Assembly: GCA_031213475.1 (NCBI GenBank)
Contig: JARUPZ010000030.1
Location: 5,263,661 to 5,327,660, forward strand
Origin: Nereocystis luetkeana
Lineage: Eukaryota > Sar > Phaeophyceae > Laminariales > Laminariaceae
Reading direction: 5' to 3'
DNA length: 64,000 nucleotides
The translations under genes were made by a program, and so were the position numbers. Shown one piece after another: positions 1-11,800 of the stretch (the first letter of the stretch is position 1; each line of letters begins with the position of its first letter). The notes beneath the pieces are model-generated. The model was not told the origin of the DNA. It was given only the letters and a program-made list of their open reading frames with translations, and searched no databases.

Positions 1-145
1 CCCTATGCGCGACAAAAAATGAAGATCCGTAGCGGGGGGGGGAAGGAACGACACCTGTGGCCACGGCTTGTCCAGAAGAAGACCGTTGAGGGTAAAACCT
101 CCGATGAGTTAAGCTGGAAAGTGAAAGTAAATAAAAATAATAAAG
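1..145 (+). mobile_element. 3' part of a tRNA-derived SINE
   Basis: Bases 1-130 match, in opposite orientation, the body of the element at 18655-18981: both share 'ccctatgcgcgacaaaaaat', a gene-like block with 'acggcttgtccagaaga' and 'gggtaaaacctcc'. The copy is cut by the window start and ends in an A/T-rich tail near 145. Confidence 0.75.
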
Positions 146-3100
146 CTATGCTCGTCGCATGATGCACTAACTCGCGTAAACACGGATATCTACAGCGCCA
201 GCGACCCAGCTACCGCTGAGTACACAGCGATAGCCAAATATTAAGGCCAGTCAGCTCGAACATAACCGTGACCTGCACGCTCGGTATGAGAGTAGCTGAC
301 GGTGTGAGGGTGATGATATTGATGATGGTGATGGCGATGCTGATGCTGAGCATGTCAACTTTCACCAGTCTGCGCTCATTTTTTTATCCAAAACTTTTCG
401 TTGCCCCCATCTTGCTGTTGCACGTGTGTCTACTGGCACTTGCCCAAAAGATCTAAGCAGAAGCAAGGACCAGCTTCCCCCCTCTCACCATAGCGCCCAT
501 CGAAGCATGCACCTACGAGCGCGCCCTGTGCTCTCTTCTTTCTCCTGTTGCCTTTTATTCGAAAAATGCGGCGCAATATATTATCGGAGATCACTGATTT
601 TTTCACGGTTTCGTGTTCCAAGGTGTCTGTTGATAAATGCGGCGGAATTACACAGGCTTGCTGTTGCTTCTGTTGAGACTCTGACCTCTCTGGATGCTCG
701 CCTTTCCTTGCTTCTCGCGCGGTGCGGGCATGAATTGCTGGTGAGCTGCTGAGCTGAGTGGCGCCGGTGGACTCTTCTCTGCTTGGGTAGACAGCTGACT
801 CCCATGAACCCCCTCCCGCGAATAGCAGATCGGATGCTCGAGGCGGTGAGCTTTGGAGGAAATTCAATTTGCAATGCACGCGCCCGCCAGCGCTTTCTCC
901 CGTTTGCTGCACGTTCGGACGTTCACGAGAGGCAGAGAGGAACCAGAAGTATCACGTTGCGCCTAAGCCCCAGAGGCGTCGCAGTAGACAACAGCAACTG
1001 CTGTTGTTAGATTCCTAGGTGCGAGTCGATTTCCTATGTAGTTAGCTTCCCTATTCGTGTTTATTGTGAGTCTTGAGTATGAGTCCTACCAGGCATATGT
1101 TCACATTCGGGCATGTTGCCCACCAAGTCCTCCATGACGCCCCGTGCGATCTACTGCTGCTGTTGCTGCTGTTGCTGCTGTATGCATGTATAGACTGGTG
1201 TCCGACCACTTTCGTGAGGGAATAAATGCATCTGATATGATACATGCCGGGTTCGCATTACCCATAGTTCGTGCTCACAGGCACCAGGTATATACTACTG
1301 CTGTAGCATACCATTACTCGACTTTAGCTGTACGAGTAGAAGGAAATAACAGAGGGAATAAACACTGCAGTAGTATACGTACCAGGTACCAGGTATTAAT
1401 ATTAATAGTACCGGTATGTACTCGTACTAAGTGCAACAAACTGATGGCACTCTGGGCGTAAACATAAACACTGTTTATCTTTATATTAACTACTAAAACA
1501 TCCTTATATTTCCGTCCATAGTGCTACGTATGGAACGTACTCGTCCAACAGGGCGGCGCTGCTCGTATTATTGATAATGTGGTGCGATGAGGGCGAAATC
1601 AAACCTTGAAGGGTGTGCTCGCAGTCTGGAGCTACGCGTACCGTATCACACGCAATATGTTTGTTGTTTTGTTGTTCTCACATTAACTCACAATTCAATG
1701 CAGTCCGTGGTCGCAGGACAGGCTCCAATAACTTTGGAGTGGAAGAAATACCTCAAGTAAAAACAGAGGCAAAAAAAACAAAAAACAAGCATACGCATAA
1801 CACCCGCCCGTGTGATAATACAATCTTCATCTTCGTGTGACAACCAGACAGCACACCCCCTTGGGGACGAATGAATTGCGGAACCGAGTCCCTCCATAGG
1901 AAGGGAGCGCACACACGCACAACCAAAACATTGGCTTCGCAAAGGTCCCGACGAGACCTCTTCATACGTTTGAGACGCGTCGCTTTGCGTTTGCACCTTC
2001 CCTCTTTGTCGAGGGAGTGTGTTATCTCACCACCCGTGTGATATATAGGGGGTGATAGGCTAAGTGTTAGCTTACCATCCGTGTGGTAACATAGGGGGTG
2101 GTATCTTATCACCCGTGTGATAGCGGTACATACCAGGATACCAGGTACAACAGCAACCACGATACGGTACAGAACGCTCTTCTTGAACGTATACCAGGTA
2201 TACATACTATAAATAGGTAATCAACAAGGCAAGGAAAAAGTTTATGCACTTACGATGTAGTGGAGTATATAACTACGCGCCTTCTATTTTTTTAGAATAC
2301 TGCTCGTACTCCTACATGTGGCCGAATCAACCAGGAGTCTTGCCAAGCACAGCATCCAAGCCGGCCCAATCAACCTTGAGTCTTGCCAAGCACAACATTC
2401 CAACAATGACCACTGGCACAGGGTTAGGATTAGGGTTCGAGCCGGTGGGTCGGCTATAGGCGCCAAAAATAGGATTAATAGTGGCAGGTGTGTGTGTTCT
2501 TCACATTAAACCGTAGAACAGTAGTAATACCAGGTATTTAATAGGAGTACCCTGGTATATAAAAAGTGGGTGAATATACGAGAAGTTTTATACGCCACCA
2601 TACGTGAACGCAAAATTTTCGAACAAGGCATGCGTCAAACCGCACTCCGTATACCCGTCGTATATATACCCCTCGTATGCAGCAGTAGTGTTCGTATACC
2701 TTGCAATGCCTACTCTGCTTACTGCATACTAACAATGTAGTATCTCTGTGTCGTTGTTCAGTGACCACAGAGCTTGTACGAAGTACCAGGGGCATCTCCC
2801 TAGGCTTGGAGAATCGGCACGGACATTGGTTGTGCTGGATGGCAACGGGATGAAAAAACGGTTTAGTGTGAACAACACACACACCTGGTGCTGCTGTGGT
2901 TGGTTCTGTTGATACTATACTAAGTAAGATACTATATAAACAAAAAAAATATATGAAAAAAAACAAGCCGTGGGTCAGCGGGGTACGACTTGAGCTCCTT
3001 CACGCCTCACGCCACAAACGACGAGTTTTGCGGTTGCACTACGGAGTGGCCAGTAATAATAACCTTCTCGTCTCCTCGTTCCCAATCCCTACGTAGCAAC

Positions 3101-3918
3101 GTCTGCCGTAGCGTACTGGCATATAACATCTATACCTGGTATATATTATACCTGGTATTTACGTACGAATGAAGATTACCACTCTGTCCGGCAATTGAAA
3201 AACCGGTTGGGCTTCATGAAAACCGAAACGGTCGTTACTTTCCCGGACAGAGTGATACCAGGTACCAGGTACATGGTAATTTGTAGAGTTGTGAGCCGGC
3301 ACGACCTAGTTGGACTAATAGGTACCGACTATCCGACTTATTGGGTTTCCATGTTTGTAGAAAGGGTTGTTGAATGCGGAATATTTTTTTTCATTTTTGA
3401 GACGGGGGCCCCCTCGGCAGTTTAGGCTCGCTTAAGTCGGCAAGTCGACTGGCCATCAGCTGTCGCCAGCTAACTCTCCGGCTACAAGTCAGTAAGTCGG
3501 CCAACGGCACCTACCGATATTTTGTTGTCGTGAAATTCTGCCGACTCGCGGCTCTTGTAATTTGGTACCGGTAACTTTTGTAGCGTATTTTTTTGTATGA
3601 TGAAGCCCGTCCAGCACAGCACAGCAGCCCGTAGTGGCCGTGTCTCGCTAGCTACGGCCGCAGCGACCGCGGCAACCGCATGTTTCCCATGATAAAAGCG
3701 AACTCCATGACGAAGTCGTGAAAAATCGGCACAGCAAGCAGCCCACACATATTCGGCTCTGTGTGTGTTTCCCCTCTCGCATGTTTCATTCCCACGCAGC
3801 GACCGCAACGACCGCAAAACGAATTGGTTGCCATCTTTTTTCATACAATTTTAACGGTATACCCCCCCCCCCCACCACCACCACCACCACCACTGCAACC
3901 ACACTAATATATACCCAG
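146..3918. other. Intergenic or intronic, no gene supported
   Basis: A moderately GC-rich stretch at about 430-1010 is open on both strands, but no family is recognised. From 1260 to 3270 the sequence is AT-rich with nine TACCWGGTA copies, and 2010-2130 repeats 'ccgtgtgat(a/)tatagggggtg'. Earlier exons of the plus-strand gene ending at 4686 may lie here; I could not identify them. Confidence 0.5.
1380..1395. repeat. Double TACCAGGTA motif (example of a window-wide 9-mer)
   Basis: TACCAGGTACCAGGTA, two overlapping copies sharing one TA. Other doubles are at 3256-3271, 23593-23608, 27762-27777 and 41501-41516. Singles include 2193, 6137, 7099, 12240, 15174, 16406, 18602, 32048, 37847, 42186, 45973, 51858, 57448, 59541, 61797. 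Confidence 0.95.
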
Positions 3919-4686
3919 GATCAGCATCTGGACAGGCTCGGAAGCATTCTGCGCAGCCTGAGAGCGCCGCCCGAGCGAGCGCTGGGTTCGTCACTCAAGC
4001 CGGGCCGCGTACATCAGCCGCGCCAGCAGCACCTGCACCAGAAGCACCAACACCAGAAGCACCAGCACCAGCACCAGCAGCAGGTGCAGCAGCAGCAGCA
4101 GCAGACGGCCGACGACGGGTTCCTCCATCATTCTGGTCCATCGCCGCGGTCGTTCACGAAACCGAAACGTTCGCAAACCGAAGCCCTCGCAAGCCGACGT
4201 ACACAATCAGCGAAGACGGACCGACGCTATGAATACAATCACCATCGCGATCGCACGAGTAGCGGCAGACCTGCAACTTCCGCGCCCCCCCCCCCCAAGT
4301 CGGAAGAGGACAACCCGGCTACGAGGAGTATGAGCCACGCGAGAGAGCAGAAACGTTCGCCCCCTCCGCAGCGCCACCCTCCGCCCCCCGCCGCTGCCGC
4401 CGCGAGCCTGAGCACGGAGGCTGTCTCGACCGCTCCCAGCAGCACCGTAGCAGCAGCACCAGCACCAGCAGCAGCACCAGCGGGAGCTGTTTTTGGCGCG
4501 GTCAATGGCGATGCGAAGCGACCGCCGACTTTTCGAGAGCGCGCGGTTCGGACGTGGTGGAGAGGTTTGTCATGCGGCGTTTGCTTCGCGGCCGGCGCGT
4601 GGACGCGAGACGGGCACGGGCTGGTCGGGCTGGCGCTGGCCCTTGCCGCTGTGTGCGGCGAGATCGCGTTCCATGAGTGGAGCTAG
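3919..4686 (+). CDS. Probable terminal exon of an unrecognised plus-strand gene
   Basis: A GC-rich open frame of 255 codons follows a pyrimidine-rich tract (C and CCA repeats) ending in ATACCCAG. It begins 'DQHLDRLGSILRSLRAPPER', passes through a His/Gln-rich stretch made of CAG/CAC codons and a Pro/Ala-rich stretch, and ends with a hydrophobic segment (GLVGLALALAAVCGEIAF) before 'HEWS' and TAG. The end could be a membrane helix. The frame extends upstream to an ATG at 3718 through low-complexity sequence, so a single-exon start there is possible. The opposite strand is also open over part of this block. No family is recognised. Confidence 0.4.
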   Translation, partial: DQHLDRLGSILRSLRAPPERALGSSLKPGRVHQPRQQHLHQKHQHQKHQHQHQQQVQQQQQQTADDGFLHHSGPSPRSFTKPKRSQTEALASRRTQSAKTDRRYEYNHHRDRTSSGRPATSAPPPPKSEEDNPATRSMSHAREQKRSPPPQRHPPPPAAAAASLSTEAVSTAPSSTVAAAPAPAAAPAGAVFGAVNGDAKRPPTFRERAVRTWWRGLSCGVCFAAGAWTRDGHGLVGLALALAAVCGEIAFHEWS

Positions 4687-7600
4687 GATAGATATTCGTT
4701 TTTCTTGGTGCCGCAATGGGCGGTGTGTTGGAGATCCAGAGCTACTTTAACATACAATGTAATTATTAGCCGGCACCTGGCATATACGGGAGTGTACTAA
4801 ATGTGTGCGGTTTTGTGTATAGTACTATGTGTAGGGTGCGGATTAATGTTGTTCGGAGATGGTATTAATTTGAGACCGGCCCTTCTTTGCGTCAAGGCCT
4901 CTTTTTGTTAACATACTGGTTTTAGTGCAGGGGGTGGTCCGTTAAGGGATCAAACCGCGCTCTCCTATGTAGCATACTTGCTGCTGTTGTTGGTGGTGTT
5001 GTTGCTGTACTTTTTTTTTTTTTTTTTTTGTTTTTGCTGTACTACAAGTACATAAATACGGTGTGTAGTGCAGCTGTTGGCTGGCACCAGGTAGCTGGGA
5101 AGCTGGGAAGCTAATATTCGGGGAGCGGAGGTTGTACTTGATATGTTACAGTCAGCTTCGATCCCATCCGGTAGCAACCAACCGCGTCCCAGGTGACGTT
5201 TTGATTGTAGGAAGGGAGGTGGGTACACCTTGCCACGAAGTTGGGGCAGGGCTAACGTTAAGAAGGGTCTACCTGGCCTTGGGGGGGGGGTCCGATTGTT
5301 TTGTCGCCCCAGCAAGAGTAAACGGCACTGGTGTACTGGTATGTACATGGTATGTATAGTACGACGCTGTCAGTGATTCCTACTCGCAAGTAAGACTCTA
5401 CTCTTCTCGTCTTCCCCCTCGGCGGGTGAAAAAGGCGTGGTCTATACCCCTCTGCGTACAGTCTGTGAAGTAATACGTCATAACGGCTGCCATCGTTCTG
5501 AGTTAGCATTCGCAGACTGATGACGGATGAGGGCCGCATTTTCCCACTATTTCGTGAACTGCTCACGGAGCAGTGCTGCGTTCCTGCGCTCTGCATTAAT
5601 GCCCATCTCTTGGCCACGTGGACTGATCAACTTCAAACAAATGCCGACAAGCTGCTTTCACCAACTGCACCCGCTCGCTCGTGTCTCGAGGGCTATCTAC
5701 TCTGATTTTATCGGGCCATATTGTTTTTGTTTGCCGTTCGAAATTGTGCAGAATGGTGGGCTTTCTCTTCGATCACTTGTCGTTTCGTAGCATGCCCAGG
5801 AAGAAGCTGACAACCTGTCAGTGCCCATGCTGCCGGCGACAATACTGCTGTACTTACTGCTGTACGCTTATTAATGGTGCAAGTAGTGAGAGGTGGTATG
5901 ACATCACATGCGGCTATTCTACGCTGCTGATGGTCGAGGAAGACCAAAGACCCAAGCGCCACAACAAGGCGGGGGGGGGGGGTAAAGAGGAGATGCCACG
6001 AAAAAATACGCTCCGAGTTTGGGTTTGTCTCGCGGTGTGTTGTGTCACAGTTACAACACCTCCTCCGTGCATCACCGGAGGGGTACATGTCACAAGCCGG
6101 GAGGGTGGTTTCTGGATCTGACGGTGTATATTTCGTACCAGGTATATTATTAATATTAATAGTGATATCATATCGTTTCGAAATATCGAACGTGTTTTGC
6201 CGATATATCGTATCGTACCCGTTGTGCCCTAAATCCCCTGGGACCCCGGTGGTTTCAATGCAGATACGTATTGAATATAACACTGAAATCAATCTACCAG
6301 GTATCATATTAATATCAAATATCGAGATCGTGTCGATCACGTATCGTACTGTACGACTTTTTTTTGTGAATCGGGGTTTAATCATATCGTGTAACACTCG
6401 CTGTCCAACACTACAACAAGCAGTACTTGTCATTCGCGGCGATCAGCTGAAAACCCTTCCTTCAGTTCATTTGACTTATTTCTTCGGCGGCTGATGAAAC
6501 GCTTCTTTCAAAGTAAGGGCTTAGGGCTGTACTTACACAAGGGCAGAGGATGCGCAAGCACAATGAATGTTATATACATGTACACCTGATATGTGTTACT
6601 CGTGTACTGGTACGTGCTGTAAGCTCTTACGGGCGAGGTATACTGACTGTATACCACTACTTGTGCTGTGTGCACCAGGTGGCAACTTCAATAGAATCGC
6701 GACGCAGGCGCAGGCAAAACACCAGCATCTATCAAACTACAATGCAGTACGATGATACGCGTGGTGCCAACAGTATTACGATTAGGGTTGGTACCGGGTA
6801 CCAGGTATCCGGTGATGATTATGATGATGATGATGATGATGATGATAATGATGTTCTCACATTAAAAATAGCTCACTTCCCTCAACTCCTGCCTGCGCTC
6901 ACGAAACAGCCTGCAACAAAAATGCGTCTCGATGGGAGAAAACAGACAAGTACGAAATAGTGCGCGCGGCAGTAGTAGTAGTATCATGCATATCAGTCCG
7001 TACGGGAAACGGCACTAACGAGCTCACAGGTATACATAACATCCCGTGTCTCTTGCAACCAAACACACCATGAACATATCCTCCACACGGTATTATATAC
7101 CTGGTATATATGTACTCTGGATATTGTTTTTTATACTTCATATAACATTAAGTAAGTGTTGAATAGTATAGTACGTACAGTATATATAATTTAATATATA
7201 TATACAGAATGGTAAGCGACCCCCGGCCCCTGGGGCATGTTGTTGGATGTGGAACCTGGTGGAATCGATGAAATTGTTCTGACCCAATACTTGTTACGCG
7301 CTCAATTCTTGCAAGGTTAGGATGTGATCGGGTTCCCGTTGATCTAAATGTTGTTGCGGCAGATTGGATTTCAGAAGTTAACAGGCATTATTATGACAAC
7401 ATACGTGTATTTCTATGGTATGGCAGCAGCAGCAGCAGCAGCAGCATGAGCAGTCACAGCAAGCCGCGAAGAGCAGACAGGGGGCTACGACGAAAATAGT
7501 TCGGAGCAAGGGAGATAGCAGCTATAGCCGGAGGGGCAACTGGATGCCACACAAAACTGCATATCGAGATACTACTTTACTGTGAGTGAGAAAACAGCAC

Positions 7601-9275
7601 AGCAGCAGCAGCAGCAGCAGCAGTTGTATACAAGGCGACGCACTAAAGGCACATGTCAAATTTAGTATACGAGTAGCGGTGTGCGAAGTACCTGGTAGAT
7701 GCTAATGTTCGCTAACCAGTGTACCGGGAAATAGCAGTAACTAACTGCAATGGAGCGAGCGAGCGAGCGAGTAGGTATTTCGTATAGTCTCAGCACCATA
7801 AAACTTACCGGGTAGAGGCTATCGAGGGTAGCGCACCACAAAAAAAAAATAACGAGGTGTCGTGCCGATAAATATCAACGCGCCATCATGCCGAGCATGC
7901 ATGTATAGGGTAACGTTTTCATTAGGACAGGGGATGCTCGACCTCTTGCCTGGGTCACCCACGCTTCATCCCCCCGAATTATTATACTCTTCGGCTACTA
8001 GTAGGGAGACTCCTGACTTGATGACGCTTGACGTGACTCGACCTAGCTACTCGACATTTTTTGACAAAAAACACTATAAATACGGTGTGTTTTTTCGTAC
8101 CAAAATAATCTACCCCTGGGTATTTGATAAAAATCCAACACCTACAAGGGGCGCTTGCTCCCCATGCGTTTCCCTGAAATTTCCCTGAAATTTCCACCCA
8201 CCAAGTAAAGGTTTTCTACTCGCAGGGAAGCCGCTTAGCTACTACGCTCAATACTAATGGGGGTGGCCAAGCAAATAATAATTTGTCGGCGGAAGCGCCT
8301 TATTTCTCATTGTATGTACTCCTCCTGTACGTCGTCGTAGTCGGCATGATGATGGCGATGATGGTGATGTGGACGATCTAAAAGCCAACAGAACAATAGA
8401 TTTTTCGACCATAACGGGCCGGTAGTTCACGTGATTGGGTACAACCAACTACCTCCTTCCTCCATTCCACCCCCTTTCCCCTTCCCGCCTTCCGTACACT
8501 TGGGACTCAGTTCCGACTGAGGTAGATTGCCCTTTTTCTGCTCGAAATCGCTCGCCCCCGCGCCAGCTATAGTAGTTCACAAAAACAAATTCGAGAAACG
8601 TCTACATGTCACGCACAAACCGAGGCGGGGGTGCGATATGCAACAAGCAAATCCGGAGATACAGCCCCGAGAGTTGGCGTCACTGATATTATTGTAGCAA
8701 GCTTGCAAGACCTTTCCGTACATCGCACCCTCGAACACCCGAATCCTAGCTGAGGGTAAAAACAAGGAAACGCCGCTACAGCAAGGTACACTGTAATGAT
8801 GATGACTCTGTCAAAGCTTGTATTAGTAAAATATACTCTACCAGTACCTAGGAATAATATCGTTTTTTTGTTTCCTCCTCCACTCGCTCGCTCTTAGTTT
8901 TGCCGACACGGATTGACGGATACCCAGACCGCACGATCGACGCACAAACTGACCGGTTCTTACGAACGAACGAACAAACGAACGAACGAACGGATCAGAC
9001 AACCGACGAACGGACCGACCGATCGACGAACTGACTGAACAATCGACCGATAAACAGACCGACCAATCGACTGACGAACCAACCGCCGAACCGACTGACC
9101 GACGAACGGACCGACCGAGCAACGAATGGCTGCGTACTACCGACGTGATCGTTCGCGCCTCACCGCAGTCGCAAGGAAAAACACAAACAAAAAGTACCTC
9201 TACCCCTCTCTCGGTCAAACCCAGGTAGGCTAGGCTGGGCTGCCTGAAATGCCACCTTAACCAGTCAAACAATCG

Positions 9276-9311
<36 letters not shown>

Positions 9312-11085
9312 TAGGAGCTGCCCGTGCTGTCAATGTTGAGAAGAAATACAACATCCCGGCATAAAAACGGCCACCCACGTACTCCGGCATGCTATCTATG
9401 CACACCGAAAAATTATCCAACTTCGTGCGGGTCTGGGCGGGGGGGCGGAGAGTGGGGTACTCGGGCATTATGGCGTCACAGTTCCACGCTGATTCTAATT
9501 CACAGCTCTCCCAACAAAGAGACAAGTATCAGACTGCCCCCCCCCCCTCCCCCCCCCTCCACCCCCCCCCCTCCCCGAGGCTAAAAAAACGCCCATTTGT
9601 TTTACGAAATTATTCCTGTCCAACAAGCAAAATGCGGTCAGTGGTTGTTATACGGGAAGATGGATACTGGGACGCGTCACTTTGTACATACATCCCTATC
9701 CTATTGCAACACAAAAAGGGGGAAAGAGGGAGAGGGAGGGGAAGGGGGGGGGGGGGGGGGGGGGCAGAGAAGAAACAAAAGCCGAAAGAAGAAAAAAACA
9801 GAAAAAAACGAAAACAGAAAAACAGAAAAAACAGAAAAACAGGAAAAACAAGAAAAACAGGAAAAACAAAAAGGCAACAAAACAAAACGTACCGGAGTGA
9901 AGCGCGTGATGACCGACCGGACAACAAGCATACTAACCTTTCTTGTCGCATTTTCGCCAAAAATAACTAAATCATTCTACGATACTGCTGCTGAACTGTA
10001 CTGGAGTAAGTGTCTCGCACCAAGCTCCCGGATGGGCCGAGAAGTTGACCGAAATTAAACGTCAGATGGGGCAAGAATTTGGACAACATAATGTTCGTCC
10101 TTAATCGTGCGCTGGAAAATGGAAAATAACGTATGCTACTAGAGGCGGGCGGCCATCAGAAGCTGCGTGAATGCAAAAGAGAGCCAGCCATAATGTGTGG
10201 GGACGCGCCTTCTAAAGAAACAACAACAAGAAAATCAGACGCCGAGTATACTTCCGTCGCGGCCGCTACCCATCCAAAAATAACAGAGCCAACCCAAACC
10301 AAAACTCCCCCTATGCTCGATCCAGTGCATACTCTCAAACAACAAAACTTCCTTTTTCATCCCGGCGTGAATCAAGCATCACAGAGACTACACCAACGAT
10401 AGCTCTAGTTGGCGGTGCGCACAGCACCCACCCTCTTTGTGCGTTATTATATGTACACAAAACGCCGCACGCAATCTTTTCTTTTTCCCCCCGCCACACC
10501 TCGAAACACTTTTTCCCCCCCCCCCCCCAACAAAGCCAAGAATGAGAAACAACAAAAAAAAGGCACAAAACGGCGATCGGTCTCTCGCCGAAAAAGTCAC
10601 AACATACACAAAAGACCCACGCCGCCGCGCCCTTCACAATCACAGGGCGCGACAAACCGCGCTCCCGGGATGCCCTGTCGGCCAGACCTGCCCTGCCCCA
10701 CCCCGCACAAACACACAAGAAACGATGGATGCCTTCAAGGCGGGTCCAACGCAGCGCGATACCCTTTCACGCCCCCCGTGCGTTCATCTGAACCCACCCA
10801 CCCACCCACCCACCCACCTATCCGCCTATCCACGGCTACAGTACCCACTTACGTACCCACGACTACAGTACCCACCCTCTGTTCCAGACTACCCTTACCT
10901 CCACCCCCCCACCTCTCCAAGACTACAGCGCCCAACCTCTTCACCCACCCAACGTTTCACCACGCCCACCCCAAGACTATTATTTCATAGAGAAAACTGG
11001 AAAACGGGAAAAAAGCGAAGGAGCGAACTGTATCGTAGACGGTTGTAGCCCGCATCTGGTGCGATATTATTAGCCACTATTTTGC
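4687..11085. other. Intergenic region between convergent genes, repeat-rich
   Basis: It holds a T run at 5010-5028, GAT repeats near 6815, CAG runs at about 7424 and 7595, a CGAA/CGAC-rich tract at 8961-9130, a 35-base C run, a C-rich block near 9537-9580, a G/A-rich tract 9715-9890 and (CCCA)n at 10794-10825. Long frames here are low-complexity. No gene is supported. Confidence 0.6.
9276..9310. repeat. Poly(C) run of 35 bases
   Basis: This is the longest homopolymer in the window. Other G/C runs of 15-25 bases occur at about 9747, 33038, 35518, 35567 and 48464. Confidence 0.97.
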
Positions 11086-11755
11086 TTACTCCGGTAATGC
11101 CTCCACGTCATTCCTGTTAAACGCTTCCTTCGCCTCCGTGTTCACAGGCCCCGGACACTTGACCCTCACGCCCTCCCCGAGCTCGAAAGCGATCCCCCCT
11201 TCTTCTCCCCCCTCCACCCTGCCCCGGGGTCCGGACATCCGCACGGAGCTAGACCTCTGATACCGCACCCCCCTCATTGGCGCCGCGGACCCGACCCCCG
11301 TGCCCGCCCCCGCGCTTGATTGCCTTATCGGCATGCCCCCGGCGACGCTGCTCCCGAAAGCGGTGATGTCTGGGGGGGTTCCCGGCCCGCTCAGGACGCT
11401 GCTCACGCGGCGGTCAACCCCCCCGCCGTCCAGAAAGTCGTCCATCGTGCGTCCCGACCGGACGGGGCCGGAGCTCCCGAGCATGCTAGCGATCCCGATG
11501 GTGCCGCCGCTGTAGCGTCTGTCGACTCCGAAGGTTACGGACGCGGACCGCGCGTTGTCTGAGTCGGTGGGCCCTCCCCCCAGGCTGTGGTGGCGGCCCC
11601 AGCCGGCGCCCCCGACGCCGCCGGCGCCGGCGCTGCTGGCGTGGTGCGCGCTGCTGCTGCTGCTCCGGTCTTTGGGCTTGTGCCCAGAGAATGAGACCAG
11701 GGTGTCGGTAGGGGGGAGGGAGCCGCCGCGCCTGGCTATCGACTGCCACATGTCC
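11086..11755 (-). CDS. Exon 30: PDE terminal helix and Ser/Gly-rich tail, stop codon
   Basis: The acceptor TTTTTAACAG carries one nucleotide that completes Arg of 'LRRNR'. The sequence continues '[12 protein letters not shown]', the usual 'NR..W..i' end of PDE domains, then about 210 residues rich in Ser, Gly and Ala. The tail has two RRxS motifs (RRYS at about 11509-11520 and RRVS at about 11401-11412), consensus sites for cAMP-dependent kinase. TAA stop at 11086-11088. Confidence 0.88.
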
Positions 11756-11764
11756 CTGTTAAAA

Positions 11765-11800
<36 letters not shown>

